64,000 bases of DNA from Microbacteriaceae bacterium (GTDB lineage Bacteria > Actinomycetota > Actinomycetes > Actinomycetales > Microbacteriaceae). Shown here piece after piece: positions 21,353 through 29,816 of this stretch. The first letter of the stretch is position 1; every line of letters starts with the position of its first letter. Below the pieces are notes generated by a model that had not been told where the DNA came from, did no database searches, and saw only the letters and a program-made list of their open reading frames with translations. Position numbers and translations under genes: made by a program. The stretch covers positions 1-64,000 of the forward strand of contig WQZN01000004.1 in NCBI GenBank assembly GCA_009780695.1. The letters are read 5' to 3'.

Positions 21353-21435
21353 GGGCGTGCGGCACTTTTTCCACTGTGGGGCATATCGACCTGGGGGCAG
21401 TGATATGCCCCACAGTAGAAAAAGTGCCCGACGGG
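21325..21435 (+). repeat. 111-bp direct repeat, copy A
   Basis: By my reading it is identical to 22030-22140. It includes the last eight codons plus stop of the preceding gene and a 27-bp-arm hairpin (21361-21387 and 21402-21428, one mismatch, 14-base loop). Confidence 0.92.
21361..21428. repeat. palindromic repeat family, member 1
   Basis: Arms of 27 bases beginning GGCACTTTTTCCACTGTGGG pair with one mismatch around a 14-base loop. It lies between two plus-strand genes and may act as a terminator through its T-rich flank. Confidence 0.85.
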
Positions 21436-21456
21436 CTGGGTTCGCGTTGGCGGCCC

Positions 21457-21462
21457 TACGCT
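21457..21462 (+). promoter_or_regulatory. leaderless -10 box TACGCT
   Basis: TACGCT ends 6 bases before the ATG of the P-loop gene at 21469. No Shine-Dalgarno sequence is present. Confidence 0.5.
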
Positions 21463-21468
21463 GACGCC

Positions 21469-22008
21469 ATGACCCCTGCGTCCGAGGTGCTGATCTTGAC
21501 CGGCGCGGCCGGCGCCGGGAAATCGACCGTCTTCGCCGCGCTCAGCGGTCGGGTCGAGGGCATCTGCGCCATCGATGGCGACACGCTCGCCGCCGCGCGC
21601 GAGAACTGGGACTACGGCGAGTTCTGGGCCTTCGTCATGGGGGTGTGCGCGGACATCCTCGCGAACAAGCTCGTGCCCGTCATCTGTGGCATCGGCCTTC
21701 CGTCGCAGTTTGTGCCGGCCGCCGATGACCGCGGGTTCGCGGTCGACGCGCTCGCGCTGGTGTGCGGCGGTGAGGTCGTGCGCCACCGCATCGCCACCCG
21801 CGGCTATGGCAATGCGTGGAAGAACGCCGATCGGCATGTCGCGGTCGACCGCGAGTTGCGGGCTGCGCGTGTTCCGTCGCCGCATCGGCTGCGCACGTTC
21901 GACACCTCGGTCAACGGGCCCGAGGCGACAGCTGCCACGGTGATCGCCTGGGCAGGGGATGCCGTCGAGCGCGTCGATCCGGGGCGCTGGCCCCGTGTCG
22001 ATTCCTAG
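21469..22008 (+). CDS. P-loop AAA/kinase-type protein
   Basis: 179-residue cytoplasmic protein. A perfect Walker A, LTGAAGAGKST, is near residue 18, followed by GICAIDGDTLAAARENWDYG, a substrate-binding arrangement like that of shikimate/gluconate-kinase-related AAA_33 proteins. A Walker B equivalent is less clear. The C-terminus has RLRTFDTSVN and a short Trp-rich tail. It probably phosphorylates a small molecule; the substrate is unknown. The whole gene lies between two copies of a 111-bp direct repeat, which suggests a duplicated or inserted segment. Confidence 0.8.
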   Translation: MTPASEVLILTGAAGAGKSTVFAALSGRVEGICAIDGDTLAAARENWDYGEFWAFVMGVCADILANKLVPVICGIGLPSQFVPAADDRGFAVDALALVCGGEVVRHRIATRGYGNAWKNADRHVAVDRELRAARVPSPHRLRTFDTSVNGPEATAATVIAWAGDAVERVDPGRWPRVDS

Positions 22009-22029
22009 TGGACGAGGTTTCACGGGATC

Positions 22030-22140
22030 GCTGCCGGCCGGGTTCACGCTGATCTGAGGGCGTGCGGCACTTTTTCCACTGTGGGGCATATCGACCTGGG
22101 GGCAGTGATATGCCCCACAGTAGAAAAAGTGCCCGACGGG
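22030..22140 (+). repeat. 111-bp direct repeat, copy B
   Basis: Copy of 21325-21435. Its first part is the non-functional 3' end of the maleylpyruvate-isomerase-like gene, so the copy arose from that locus and not the other way round. Confidence 0.92.
22066..22133. repeat. palindromic repeat family, member 2
   Basis: Same 27-bp-arm hairpin as at 21361. Here it separates convergent genes, where it can act as a bidirectional terminator. Confidence 0.85.
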
Positions 22141-22149
22141 GGACCGGGC

Positions 22150-22578
22150 TCAGGCGAAGAGCGCCACGCCCAGAGCGATGAGCACTGCGAGCTTCACGAG
22201 CTCGAGCGCCACGTAGTACAGATGAGTGCTCGAGCGCTTCTCGGATGCGCCGCCGGAGAGCACGGCATCCGACCGCCTGTTCAGTCGGGGCCGCACGAAG
22301 ACCAACTGCACCAGCAGCACGACGAGTGCCGCGATCGCCCAGACGAGCGGCTGGATGCGCGCGGATGCCGCTGCCGCGGCCCCGGCCGCGATCAGCACCG
22401 CGAGCACCAGTTCGACCCGGTTCAGCACGCGGAACACGAGCCGCCCGATGCCGAGCCCGAGGGGGATCGTCACGCCCGGCGCGCGGAACTTGAGCGGCGC
22501 CTCGAGGAACGAGATGCCGACGACCAGGCCGACCCAGACGAAGGTCAGCGCGGCGGCGGCGTTGGTGATGACGGTCAT
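22150..22578 (-). CDS. small integral membrane protein (four helices)
   Basis: 142-residue protein with four predicted membrane helices at about residues 5-22, 55-75, 78-95 and 118-140. Short charged loops contain SFLEAPLKFRAPG and FVRPRLNRRSD, the latter reminiscent of DUF4149-like proteins. Function unknown. The start overlaps the stop of the truncated haemoglobin gene by 4 bases, so the two are co-translated and may act together. Confidence 0.75.
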   Translation of the reverse strand: MTVITNAAAALTFVWVGLVVGISFLEAPLKFRAPGVTIPLGLGIGRLVFRVLNRVELVLAVLIAAGAAAAASARIQPLVWAIAALVVLLVQLVFVRPRLNRRSDAVLSGGASEKRSSTHLYYVALELVKLAVLIALGVALFA

Positions 22579-23036
22579 TCGGCGGCCGCCTCGGCGCCCG
22601 GCCGCAACCCCTCACGCAGCCCGATCGTCTCGAACTCGCTGCCCGAGCGCCCCTGCAGCCTGCGGTGGATCGAGCCGGCGATGCGCTCGGCCTGCACCTT
22701 CGCGAGTTCGGCCTTCTCACCGGCGAACAGGGCGTCGACGGTCGTGGCCCAGATCTCGAGCCAGCGCGCGAAGTCCGCCTCGGTGAGCGCGTGCTTCGCG
22801 TCGAGCGCGACGTGCAGGGCGAGCGCGTTGCGCCGGTAGAGACCCGCGCGGAACAGCACCGTCTGCCAGAAGTCGCACATGATCGGCAGGTGGTGGTCGA
22901 GATCCATGTGGGCGACGTCCGTGAAGATCGGCCCGATCAGCGGGTCGTCGAAGACGGTGAGATAGAACGTGCGCACGAGGCGCTCGATGTCGGCCCGGTC
23001 TTGCAGATCGGGTCGACCGGCGTGGTCGGGACCCAT
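22575..23036 (-). CDS. group III truncated haemoglobin
   Basis: 153-residue haem protein of the truncated-globin superfamily. The conserved helices begin LVRTFYLTVFDDPLIGPIF, followed by MDLDHHLPIMCDFWQTVLF with the group III Trp, and HVALDAKHALTEADFARWL, where the His in HVAL is a good candidate for the proximal haem ligand. Such proteins bind oxygen or nitric oxide and may protect against them. The C-terminal 25 residues extend beyond the fold. Followed by a membrane protein gene in the same operon. Confidence 0.88.
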   Translation of the reverse strand: MGPDHAGRPDLQDRADIERLVRTFYLTVFDDPLIGPIFTDVAHMDLDHHLPIMCDFWQTVLFRAGLYRRNALALHVALDAKHALTEADFARWLEIWATTVDALFAGEKAELAKVQAERIAGSIHRRLQGRSGSEFETIGLREGLRPGAEAAAE

Positions 23037-23153
23037 GGCTCGAATCTAGGGATGCCGCATGGGCGGCCGCTGAGACAAACCGGTCGAGTCGCCATTCTGC
23101 TCGCAGCGCTCGCCGCAGTCGACCAGCGGAGCGGTGCGCGGCATGATCGGGTC

Positions 23154-23732
23154 ATGACGCCCGACGAGCTGCGCGCGGCCATCAAGTCCGACCCCGAGAA
23201 CGCGCCGTACACGGCGGCCGGCTGGGAGCCGCTGTACACCGCGGGCCCCACCGCGCGCGTGGTCGTCGTCGGCCAGGCGCCGGGTCGCAAGGCGCAGGAA
23301 TCCGGTGTGCCGTGGCGCGACGCGAGCGGGGCGAAGCTCTGCGACTGGATGGGTGTGAGCGACGAGCTCTTCCACGACCCGAGCGCCTTCGCGATCGTTC
23401 CGATGGACTTCTACTACCCGGGCAAGGGCACGACCGGCGACCTGCCGCCCCGCCCGGGCTTCGCGGAGAAGTGGCATCCGCCGATCTTGAACGACATGCC
23501 GCAGGTCAGGCTCACACTGCTGATCGGCGCCTACGCCCAGAAGCACTACCTGGGGGCACGGCGCGCGCACAGCCTGACCGAGACCGTGCGCGGGTGGCGC
23601 GGCTATCTGCCCGAGTACTTCCCGCTCGTGCACCCCTCGCCGCTCAACTTCCGCTGGCAGGCGAAGAACCCGTGGTTCGTCGACGAGGCGGTGCCCGAGC
23701 TGCGGGCCGCCGTCGCGGCGGCGCTAGCGTGA
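23154..23732 (+). CDS. uracil-DNA glycosylase superfamily protein
   Basis: 192-residue protein of the UDG superfamily. Motif 1 is VVGQAPGRKAQESG, where classical enzymes have a GxDPY-type loop. The second motif is HPSPLNFRW near residue 165. This pattern matches the UDG-like group that includes many proteins of unproven activity, so base excision cannot be assumed. The ATG at 23154 begins the conserved N-terminus. The next gene starts 4 bases after the stop. Confidence 0.85.
   Translation: MTPDELRAAIKSDPENAPYTAAGWEPLYTAGPTARVVVVGQAPGRKAQESGVPWRDASGAKLCDWMGVSDELFHDPSAFAIVPMDFYYPGKGTTGDLPPRPGFAEKWHPPILNDMPQVRLTLLIGAYAQKHYLGARRAHSLTETVRGWRGYLPEYFPLVHPSPLNFRWQAKNPWFVDEAVPELRAAVAAALA
23725..23730 (+). 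promoter_or_regulatory. leaderless -10 box TAGCGT
   Basis: TAGCGT overlaps the end of the UDG-like gene and ends 6 bases before GTG 23737. This supports the GTG rather than the adjacent ATG as the start of the kinase gene. Confidence 0.45.
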
Positions 23733-23736
23733 TCGG

Positions 23737-24399
23737 GTGATGCCCGCCTTCCCGACCGCGCTGCTCGACGGGCTGATCGACCGCGTGCTGGGCCTCATGG
23801 CGGGGCGGCCCCGGGTCGTGATCGGCATCGCGGCGCCGCCCGGCGCCGGCAAGTCGACGCTGGCAGAGGCGCTGGCCGTCGCGCTGCAGTCGGGCGGCCC
23901 GAGGCCCGCGCTCGCCCGTGACGAGGTCGCCGTCGTGCCCATGGACGGCTTCCACCTGGCGGATGTCACCCTCGACGCCCTCGGCCGCCGCGGCCGCAAG
24001 GGCGCGCTCGACACGTTCGACGGCGACGGCTACGTGGCGGCGCTGCGCCGCATCCGCGCCGCCGGCCCGCGCCCGATCCACCTGCCGGGCTTCGAGCGCG
24101 AGCTCGAGCAGCCCATTGCGGCCGCGATCACCGTGGCGCCGGCCGCGCGGGTCGTGATCACCGAGGGCAACTACCTGCTGATGGACGCCGAGCCGTGGGA
24201 CGAGGTGGCCGGGCTGCTCGACGAGAGCTGGTACCTCGACGTCGACGACGAGGTGCGGCGCGCGCGGCTGGTGGCGCGGCACGTGCGTTTCGGGAAGAGT
24301 CCCGGCGAGGCGCGCGCCTGGGTCGACGGAGTCGACGAGCCGAACGCCGCCCTCATCGCGGCGACCCGAGGCCGGGCATCCCTCGTCATCGCGCTCTGA
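23737..24399 (+). CDS. nucleoside/nucleotide kinase family protein (uridine kinase/PRK-like)
   Basis: 220-residue P-loop kinase. Walker A is APPGAGKSTLAE near residue 35, then VVPMDGFHLADVTLD, a substrate loop seen in the PanK/phosphoribulokinase-like YggC group, and VITEGNYLLMD as the Walker B equivalent. DVDDEVRRARLVARH resembles the lid. Likely substrates are small sugars or nucleosides; none is evident. GTG 23737 and ATG 23740 are both possible starts. Confidence 0.85.
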   Translation: MMPAFPTALLDGLIDRVLGLMAGRPRVVIGIAAPPGAGKSTLAEALAVALQSGGPRPALARDEVAVVPMDGFHLADVTLDALGRRGRKGALDTFDGDGYVAALRRIRAAGPRPIHLPGFERELEQPIAAAITVAPAARVVITEGNYLLMDAEPWDEVAGLLDESWYLDVDDEVRRARLVARHVRFGKSPGEARAWVDGVDEPNAALIAATRGRASLVIAL

Positions 24400-24405
24400 A
24401 ATCGC

Positions 24406-24411
24406 TAGCTT
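24406..24411 (+). promoter_or_regulatory. leaderless -10 box TAGCTT
   Basis: TAGCTT ends 6 bases before the ATG at 24418. There is no Shine-Dalgarno sequence. Confidence 0.55.
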
Positions 24412-24417
24412 GAGGCC

Positions 24418-25047
24418 ATGACCACGCCGCACGAGACCCCCGACCCGCTCCGCGACTCGCTCACGCTCGAGGCCGCCCACCTCGCCGAGCGCGCGGTGCG
24501 CGCCGTGCGGGCGGCCTTCGGCATCGCCGGCGCGGCCGCGCTGATCGCGGGCGTGCTGCTGCTCGTGCTGCCGCAGCACACGATCGTCGTGCTCGCCGTC
24601 ATCGTCGGGGCCTGGCTCGTGGTCGCGGGCGGCGTGCGCATCGTGCTCGGGCTCTTCGGGCGCTCGATCGGCGTCGGGCATCGCGTGCTCGGCGTGCTGC
24701 TCGGCACGCTCATGCTCGTCGGCGGGGTCGTCGCGCTGCGCGACCTGGCGCTCGCGACGACGACCCTGCTCTTCCTCATCGCGATCGTCGTGGGCGTCGG
24801 CTGGATCGTCGAGGGCATCATGGCCGTCTCCGAGGCAGGCGCCTCGCGCTCGGCGGCCTGGTCGCGCGTCTACGGCATCGTGAGCGTGCTCGGCGGCATC
24901 GCGATCCTCGCCGTGCCCGCCTGGTCGGGCTTCTGGCTGCTGATGGTCGCTGGCGTCATCCTCATCGTCCTCGGCCTGCTCGGCCTGATGCGCGCCTTCA
25001 GCTTCGGCCGCGGGCTGCTGGGTCGCGTGCGCGGGCAGCAGCGGTAG
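24418..25047 (+). CDS. HdeD/DUF308 family membrane protein
   Basis: 209-residue protein with six hydrophobic helices arranged in pairs, as in the HdeD family (DUF308). The first begins near residue 33 after a charged amphipathic N-terminus. Gly-rich turns such as GAWLVVAGGVRIVLG and GGVVALRD recur between helices. In E. coli HdeD helps in acid resistance; in actinobacteria the role is unknown. It converges on the GntR gene across 6 bases. Confidence 0.85.
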   Translation: MTTPHETPDPLRDSLTLEAAHLAERAVRAVRAAFGIAGAAALIAGVLLLVLPQHTIVVLAVIVGAWLVVAGGVRIVLGLFGRSIGVGHRVLGVLLGTLMLVGGVVALRDLALATTTLLFLIAIVVGVGWIVEGIMAVSEAGASRSAAWSRVYGIVSVLGGIAILAVPAWSGFWLLMVAGVILIVLGLLGLMRAFSFGRGLLGRVRGQQR

Positions 25048-25053
25048 GGCGGG

Positions 25054-25761
25054 TCAGGTTGCCGGTGCGCCGGCATCCGCCGACTCGATGACCGCGACCC
25101 CGCTGGCCCGCAGCCGTCGCCGCTCGTCGGCGAGGAACCCCAGCAGCCGGTCGCGCGTGCCGCGGCTGTGCGCCGTGACGAGCGCGGCGGCGCGCTCGAC
25201 GTCGCGCGCAGCGACCGCGTCGACGATCTCGAGGTGCTCCGCGCGGGCCAGCGCGCGCGAGTCGGGGGTGCTCGCCGAGAGCCAGCGCACGCGCAGCAGG
25301 CGGGTCAGCACCTGGCCCATGCCCTCGGTGAGGAACGGATTGCGGGACAGGCCCGCGAGGGCGACGTGGAAGTCGGTTCCGCCCTGCAGGCCCGCCTCTT
25401 GGCCGCCGCCGGGGTCGGACGCCTCGTGCGCCGCGGCCAGCAGCCGCAGCGCATCGAGCTCGTCGCCGGTCGCCCGCTCGACGGCGAGCCGCACGGCGGC
25501 GGTCTCGAGCGCCTCGCGGTACTCCATGACGGCGCGCACCTCGGCGAGATCGATCGGCGCGACCTGCCAGCCGCGGCCGGCGCGCTGCACGAGCCCGTCG
25601 GCGGCGAGGCGCATGAGCGCCGCGCGGACCGGTGTGCGCGAACCGCCGGCCACGGCCTCGAGCCCGCGCTCGCTGAGCTTCTCGCCCGGAGCGAGCTCGA
25701 AGGCGAGGATCGCGGAGCGCAGTGCCGCGTAGGCGCCCCCGTCGCGCGTCTCGTCGTTCAT
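25054..25761 (-). CDS. GntR family transcriptional regulator (FCD type)
   Basis: 235-residue regulator. The N-terminal winged helix-turn-helix (about 12-75) has LRSAILAFELAPGEKLSERGL and GGSRTPVRAALMRLAADGLV, typical of GntR. The C-terminal all-helical FCD ligand domain follows, with MEYREALETAAVRLA, DFHVALAGLSRNPF and EHLEIVDAVAARD, which hold the metal-binding Asp and His residues. It is divergent from an MFS transporter gene, and a palindrome lies between them, so it probably represses both genes. The ATG at 25761 begins the helix-turn-helix domain. Confidence 0.9.
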   Translation of the reverse strand: MNDETRDGGAYAALRSAILAFELAPGEKLSERGLEAVAGGSRTPVRAALMRLAADGLVQRAGRGWQVAPIDLAEVRAVMEYREALETAAVRLAVERATGDELDALRLLAAAHEASDPGGGQEAGLQGGTDFHVALAGLSRNPFLTEGMGQVLTRLLRVRWLSASTPDSRALARAEHLEIVDAVAARDVERAAALVTAHSRGTRDRLLGFLADERRRLRASGVAVIESADAGAPAT

Positions 25762-25785
25762 CACACCCCCATCATCGTGCTTAGA

Positions 25786-25797
25786 TTGGTATACCAA
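25786..25797. promoter_or_regulatory. candidate GntR operator
   Basis: TTGGTATACCAA is a perfect 12-bp palindrome that fits the FCD-type GntR pattern (T-N-GT-N3-AC-N-A). A related half-site, TGGTAT, follows at 25800. It lies between the divergent GntR and MFS genes. Confidence 0.7.
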
Positions 25798-25825
25798 AAT
25801 GGTATCCCGAAATCAGGAGGCGACG

Positions 25826-27010
25826 ATGAGCGACGAGAAGACCCCGGCACAGGCCTGGCGCATCCTCGCGCTCGGCGTGCTCGCGCAGGCGGCGGGAACC
25901 CTGCTCGTCTCGACACCGGCCTACCTGATCCCGCTGCTGCACGTGCAGCGCGGCGTGCCGCTCGCACAGGCCGGGCTGCTGGCGGCCGCCCCGACCTTCG
26001 GCATGGTGCTCACCCTGGTCGCGTGGGGCGCGCTGGCCGATCGCTACGGCGAACGCTGGGTGATCGCGGGAGGCCTCGGCCTGACCGCGCTGTTCGCGCT
26101 GGTCGCCGTGCCCGTGAGCGGCGCCGTGGGGCTGGGGCTTCTGCTGCTGGCGGGCGGTGCGGCATCCGCCAGCACCAACGCCGCGAGCGGCCGCGTCGTG
26201 GTCGGCTGGTTCCCGAAGTCGCGGCGCGGGCTCGCGATGGGCATCAGGCAGATGTCGCAGCCGCTCGGCGTGGCCGTCGCGGCTGTGGCCGTGCCGCCGC
26301 TCGCCGACCGCTTCGGCCCCGCGGGGCCGCTGCTGCTCGCCGGAGTCGTGCTGGCCGTGCTCGCCGCGCTGTGTGCCTGGGGCATCCGCAACCCGCCGCG
26401 GGCGGCGGCGAAGGCGGCCGCGGACACCCCCGCCAACCCCTACCGGTCGAGCGGCTTCCTGTGGCGCATCCACGTCGTCTCGGCACTGCTCGTCGTGCCG
26501 CAGTTCACGCTGTCGATCTTCGGGCTGGTCTGGCTGATCACGCAGCTGCACTGGTCGGCGGTCGCCGCCGGCATCGTCATCGGCATCGCGCAGTTCGTCG
26601 GGGCGATCGGCCGGATCGTGATCGGGCACTGGTCCGACCGGGTCGGCAGCCGGGTGCGCGTGCTGCGCTGGGTCGCGGTCTCGGGCGTCGTCGTGATGCT
26701 GGCGCTGGCCGGCACGGGCGCGGTCGCGTGGTCGGTGGCCGCCGCGGTCGTGCTGATCGTCGCGACGACGGTGAGCGTCGCGGACAACGGGCTCGCGTTC
26801 ACCTCAGTGGCCGAGGCGGCGGGGCCCGCGTGGTCGGGCAAGGCGCTCGGGGCGCAGAACACCGGGCAGTTCCTGGCGGCGTCGGCCGTGGGGCCGGGCG
26901 TCGGCGCGCTCATCACGGCCGTCGGCTATCCGATCGCGTTCGCCCTGGTGGCGGTGGCGCCGCTCGTGTCGATCGCGCTGATTCCGCCGCGCGACCGGCA
27001 TTGGGAGTGA
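25826..27010 (+). CDS. MFS transporter (CynX/NimT-like)
   Basis: 394-residue major facilitator protein with about 12 membrane helices. Conserved loops are GALADRYGERWVIAGG (helix 2-3 motif A) and GHWSDRVGSRVRVLRW (helix 8-9). A Gly/Ala-rich turn GGAASASTNAASGRVVVGWFP and MGIRQMSQPLGVAVAA resemble cyanate/nitroimidazole-type transporters. The substrate is unknown but presumably is linked to the ligand of the divergent GntR regulator. ATG 25826 was chosen because CAGGAGG precedes it by 5 bases; an earlier in-frame ATG overlaps the operator. Confidence 0.88.
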   Translation: MSDEKTPAQAWRILALGVLAQAAGTLLVSTPAYLIPLLHVQRGVPLAQAGLLAAAPTFGMVLTLVAWGALADRYGERWVIAGGLGLTALFALVAVPVSGAVGLGLLLLAGGAASASTNAASGRVVVGWFPKSRRGLAMGIRQMSQPLGVAVAAVAVPPLADRFGPAGPLLLAGVVLAVLAALCAWGIRNPPRAAAKAAADTPANPYRSSGFLWRIHVVSALLVVPQFTLSIFGLVWLITQLHWSAVAAGIVIGIAQFVGAIGRIVIGHWSDRVGSRVRVLRWVAVSGVVVMLALAGTGAVAWSVAAAVVLIVATTVSVADNGLAFTSVAEAAGPAWSGKALGAQNTGQFLAASAVGPGVGALITAVGYPIAFALVAVAPLVSIALIPPRDRHWE

Positions 27011-27023
27011 CTCGGCGCCGTTA

Positions 27024-27094
27024 CCCTCCCCGCGGCGTCACTTAACGCCGGTTCCAGGCCCCGAGACCGGCGTTAAGTGACGCCGCGAGGAGGG
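27024..27094. terminator. 29-bp-arm hairpin between convergent genes
   Basis: Arms 27024-27052 and 27066-27094 pair with one mismatch around a 13-base loop. It lies 13 bases after the MFS stop and 6 bases before the end of the minus-strand small gene, so a bidirectional terminator is the best reading. Each arm itself holds GGCGT/ACGCC mini-arms around CACTTA. Confidence 0.75.
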
Positions 27095-27100
27095 GTGGGG

Positions 27101-27310
27101 TCAGGATGCCCGCCGCATCAAGCCCTGCGGCCAGGACATCCGCTCGCCATAGCTGTGATCTCGATCGAGGTTGCAGTCGCACGCCGAGACGAGCACCTCG
27201 CCGGTGCGCGCGTGCCGCAGATACTCGGCGTGCCACGGGTAGGTGAGCCGCAGAGCCATGCGGTCGTTCTCGGCGACGGCGTTGTCGGCGGAGTTCGTGA
27301 TGATGCCCAT
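27101..27310 (-). CDS. small hypothetical protein with Cys-x-Cys
   Basis: 69-residue protein of unknown family. It starts with GIITNSADNAVAENDR and has an LRLTYPWHAEYLRH stretch, a VSACDC pair of cysteines and a C-terminal ERMSWPQGLMRR. The gene is supported by its ATG, by the hairpin terminator placed exactly after its stop, and by lack of overlap with other genes. Function cannot be assigned. Confidence 0.5.
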   Translation of the reverse strand: MGIITNSADNAVAENDRMALRLTYPWHAEYLRHARTGEVLVSACDCNLDRDHSYGERMSWPQGLMRRAS

Positions 27311-27371
27311 GCCTCAAGAGACCCCGCGACGGCGGAATCGTGACGCGGGTCGGATCCGGGAGAATGGACGG

Positions 27372-27983
27372 GTGGCGTTCTTCAGGCGGGCGAGGGGAAA
27401 GGTGGGCACGTTCGTCGCGCCCGAGCCCCAGCCGCTCGCGCCGCTCGACGACGTCGTGCACGACGCGCTGAAGATCGCACACCACGGCGTGAGGATGTCG
27501 GTGAAGAACCACCTCATCGTCAACGCCCTGCGCGACGGCAAGCCCTTCGACGAGCGCGAGCTCGAGGAGTTCGCCGCGGCCGAATACCGCGCGCTCGCCG
27601 CCTCGAGCCGTGAGGCCGCCGGCCGGGCCCAGCGCGACATCGCGCGCGGCGAGCAGCTGACCGGCCGGGTGTTCCCCGGCGGCAAGCCGGTCGTCGTCGA
27701 ACCCGAGCACCTGCGCAAGCCGATCGCGCTGCGGCAGGTGGCGGATGCCTACGACGCGGCTGCCGCCGACAGCGACGAGCTCGGCCTGCTCATCGACGAG
27801 GCCAAGGCCGAGGCGTGGGAAGAGGTCGGCGGCACCCTGGCCAGCCGCCTCGCGATGAACCGCATCGAGGACGACCCCGAGTACCTGGCGTTCCGCGACG
27901 AGCGGCTGCAGCACTTCATCGAGGACGATCTGCTCGCCGCATTGCGCGAGCACGCTGCGCAGGCCGGCACCGGCGACGACTAA
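27372..27983 (+). CDS. hypothetical helical protein
   Basis: 203-residue cytoplasmic protein, basic at the N-terminus ([12 protein letters not shown]) and otherwise rich in Ala, Glu, Asp and Arg helices, with no membrane segment. Conserved-looking stretches are [40 protein letters not shown] and [17 protein letters not shown] do not recognise a domain. The GTG start at 27372 is chosen from a 6-base gap after GAGAAT; an alternative upstream ATG would overlap the divergent small gene. The stop overlaps the convergent permease stop by 4 bases. Confidence 0.75.
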   Translation: MAFFRRARGKVGTFVAPEPQPLAPLDDVVHDALKIAHHGVRMSVKNHLIVNALRDGKPFDERELEEFAAAEYRALAASSREAAGRAQRDIARGEQLTGRVFPGGKPVVVEPEHLRKPIALRQVADAYDAAAADSDELGLLIDEAKAEAWEEVGGTLASRLAMNRIEDDPEYLAFRDERLQHFIEDDLLAALREHAAQAGTGDD

Positions 27984-29590
27984 TTGCCGCCGGGTCGCTG
28001 GCGCGGCGGCGGCGTGGCCTGGGCCCGGATCACCGGGAACGCGATCGTGTGGGTGCGCTCCTCGGCGATGCGCATGATGCGGTCGCGCTGCAGGTACCAG
28101 CCGAGGATCAGCAGCGGGATGATCACCACGAGCGACGCGATCGTGTAGGTGCCCGCCGGGTAGTCGAAGGCCATCAGCACGAGCACCGACACCAGGAACG
28201 CGAGCGTGAGCCACGACGTGAACGGGGCGCCGAAGAGCCGGAAGGAGGGGCGCTGCAGGCGCCCGGCATCCGCCAGCCGCTTCAGCTTCATCTGGCACAG
28301 CACGATCGCGCCCCAGCTCGAGATGATGCCGAGCGCCGAGATGTTGAGCACGATCTCGAATGCCTCGGACGGCACGACGTAGTTGAGCCCGACGCCGAGC
28401 AGGGCGACGCAGAACGTCAGCACGATGCCGCCCCACGGCACGCCGCGGGCGTTCATCCTGCCGGTGAACTTGGGCGCGGCGCCGGCCTGGGCCATCGAGT
28501 GCAGGATGCGGCCGGTCGAGTACAGCCCCGCGTTGAGCGACGAGAGGGCCGCCGTCAGCACGACGAAGTTCATGGCGTTGCCGGCGATCTCGCCGACCAC
28601 CGGGCTGCCGATGTGCGAGAAGAACGTCACGAACGGCGACTCGCCCGCGCTGTATGTCGAGTAGGGCAGCAGCAGCGCGAGCAGCAGCACCGAGCCGCAG
28701 TAGAAGATCGCGATGCGGAACACCACCGAGTTCACCGCGCGCGGCATGACCTTGTGCGGCTCAGGGGTCTCACCGGCGGCGGTGCCGACGAGCTCCACGC
28801 CCGCGTAGGCGAACACGACGCCCTGCACGACGATGACGCCGGCGATGATCGTGCCGGCTCCGTGCGGCAGCAGGCCGCCGTGCTGCGCGAGCATGCCGAA
28901 GCCGGTCGCACCCGCCGAGGTCGGGAAGCGGAAGGCGAGGAAGATCGCGCCGATGATGAGGAACGCGACGAGGGCGGTGACCTTGATCAGGGCGAACCAG
29001 AACTCCATCTCGCCGAAGACCTTGACCGAGATGAGGTTCGCGCCGAGCACCACCACGAGCGCGATGAGGGCGAGCAGCCACTGCGGCGCCGCCGAGAACG
29101 CACCCCAGAACTTCACGTAGACCGCGACCGCCGTCGAGTCGACGATGCCGGTCATGGCCCAGTTCAGGAAGTACATCCAGCCGGCGACGTAGGCCGCGCG
29201 CTCGCCGTAGAACTCGCGCGCGTAGCTCACGAACGAGCCCGAGGTCGGGCGGTGCAGCACGAGCTCGCCGAGCGCGCGCAGGATCAGGAACGCGAAGAAG
29301 CCGCAGACCGCGTAGTCGAGCACCAGGACGGGCCCGGCGGATGCCAGGCGCCCGCCGGCGCCGAGGAACAGGCCGGTGCCGATCGCGCCGCCGATGGCGA
29401 TCATCTGCAGCTGCCGCGAGCCGAGGCCCTTGTGGTAGCCGGCTTCCTCGTGGCTGAAGTCCTCGACGGCGCTCAGCCGGTCGCCGAACAGCTCGAGGCG
29501 GTTCTCCTTGGTGTCGGCGACGTCGTACTCGTGCGGGGTTTCGGCGCCCCCGCGGGCGGGCTGTTGCGGGTCGTGCGGTGTGTCAGACAT
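27980..29590 (-). CDS. APC-family amino acid permease
   Basis: 536-residue transporter of the amino acid-polyamine-organocation superfamily, with 12 helices after a 70-residue soluble N-terminus. The family entry signature is present: [19 protein letters not shown], followed by [19 protein letters not shown] and the conserved [15 protein letters not shown] loop. It resembles the AnsP/CycA/GabP group that imports asparagine, glycine, proline or GABA; the exact substrate is open. GGAGG lies ahead of the ATG. A 31-bp palindrome and a short tandem repeat lie in the 226-base upstream gap. Confidence 0.9.
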   Translation of the reverse strand: MSDTPHDPQQPARGGAETPHEYDVADTKENRLELFGDRLSAVEDFSHEEAGYHKGLGSRQLQMIAIGGAIGTGLFLGAGGRLASAGPVLVLDYAVCGFFAFLILRALGELVLHRPTSGSFVSYAREFYGERAAYVAGWMYFLNWAMTGIVDSTAVAVYVKFWGAFSAAPQWLLALIALVVVLGANLISVKVFGEMEFWFALIKVTALVAFLIIGAIFLAFRFPTSAGATGFGMLAQHGGLLPHGAGTIIAGVIVVQGVVFAYAGVELVGTAAGETPEPHKVMPRAVNSVVFRIAIFYCGSVLLLALLLPYSTYSAGESPFVTFFSHIGSPVVGEIAGNAMNFVVLTAALSSLNAGLYSTGRILHSMAQAGAAPKFTGRMNARGVPWGGIVLTFCVALLGVGLNYVVPSEAFEIVLNISALGIISSWGAIVLCQMKLKRLADAGRLQRPSFRLFGAPFTSWLTLAFLVSVLVLMAFDYPAGTYTIASLVVIIPLLILGWYLQRDRIMRIAEERTHTIAFPVIRAQATPPPRQRPGGN

Positions 29591-29692
29591 CCGGTCCTCC
29601 CAGGTTCAGCCTGCCGTGGGGGATGCGTTAACTCAACGTTTGCCTCCGGCGGTCATCCGCCAGCGAGGTCGACGCCTCTCGTTTTCCGATGC

Positions 29693-29723
29693 GTACAAAG
29701 TCGCGAAATTCGCGATTTTGTAC
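29693..29723. repeat. 31-bp palindrome upstream of the permease gene
   Basis: GTACAAAGTCGCGAA and TTCGCGATTTTGTAC pair with one mismatch around a single central A. It lies between the stop of the TetR gene and the permease start, so it could be a terminator for the former or an operator for the latter. Confidence 0.75.
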
Positions 29724-29753
29724 ATGTCTGAAACCGGGGGAAGCCATCGCCCT

Positions 29754-29781
29754 GGCAGGTGGCAGGTGGCAGGTGGCAGGT
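29754..29781. repeat. four tandem GGCAGGT units
   Basis: The 7-base unit GGCAGGT is repeated four times without error. Such short tandem repeats can vary in number by slippage. No coding role is seen. Confidence 0.85.
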
Positions 29782-29816
29782 GGCTGCGGTGCGTCGATTC
29801 GCCGCGCCACACCGCG

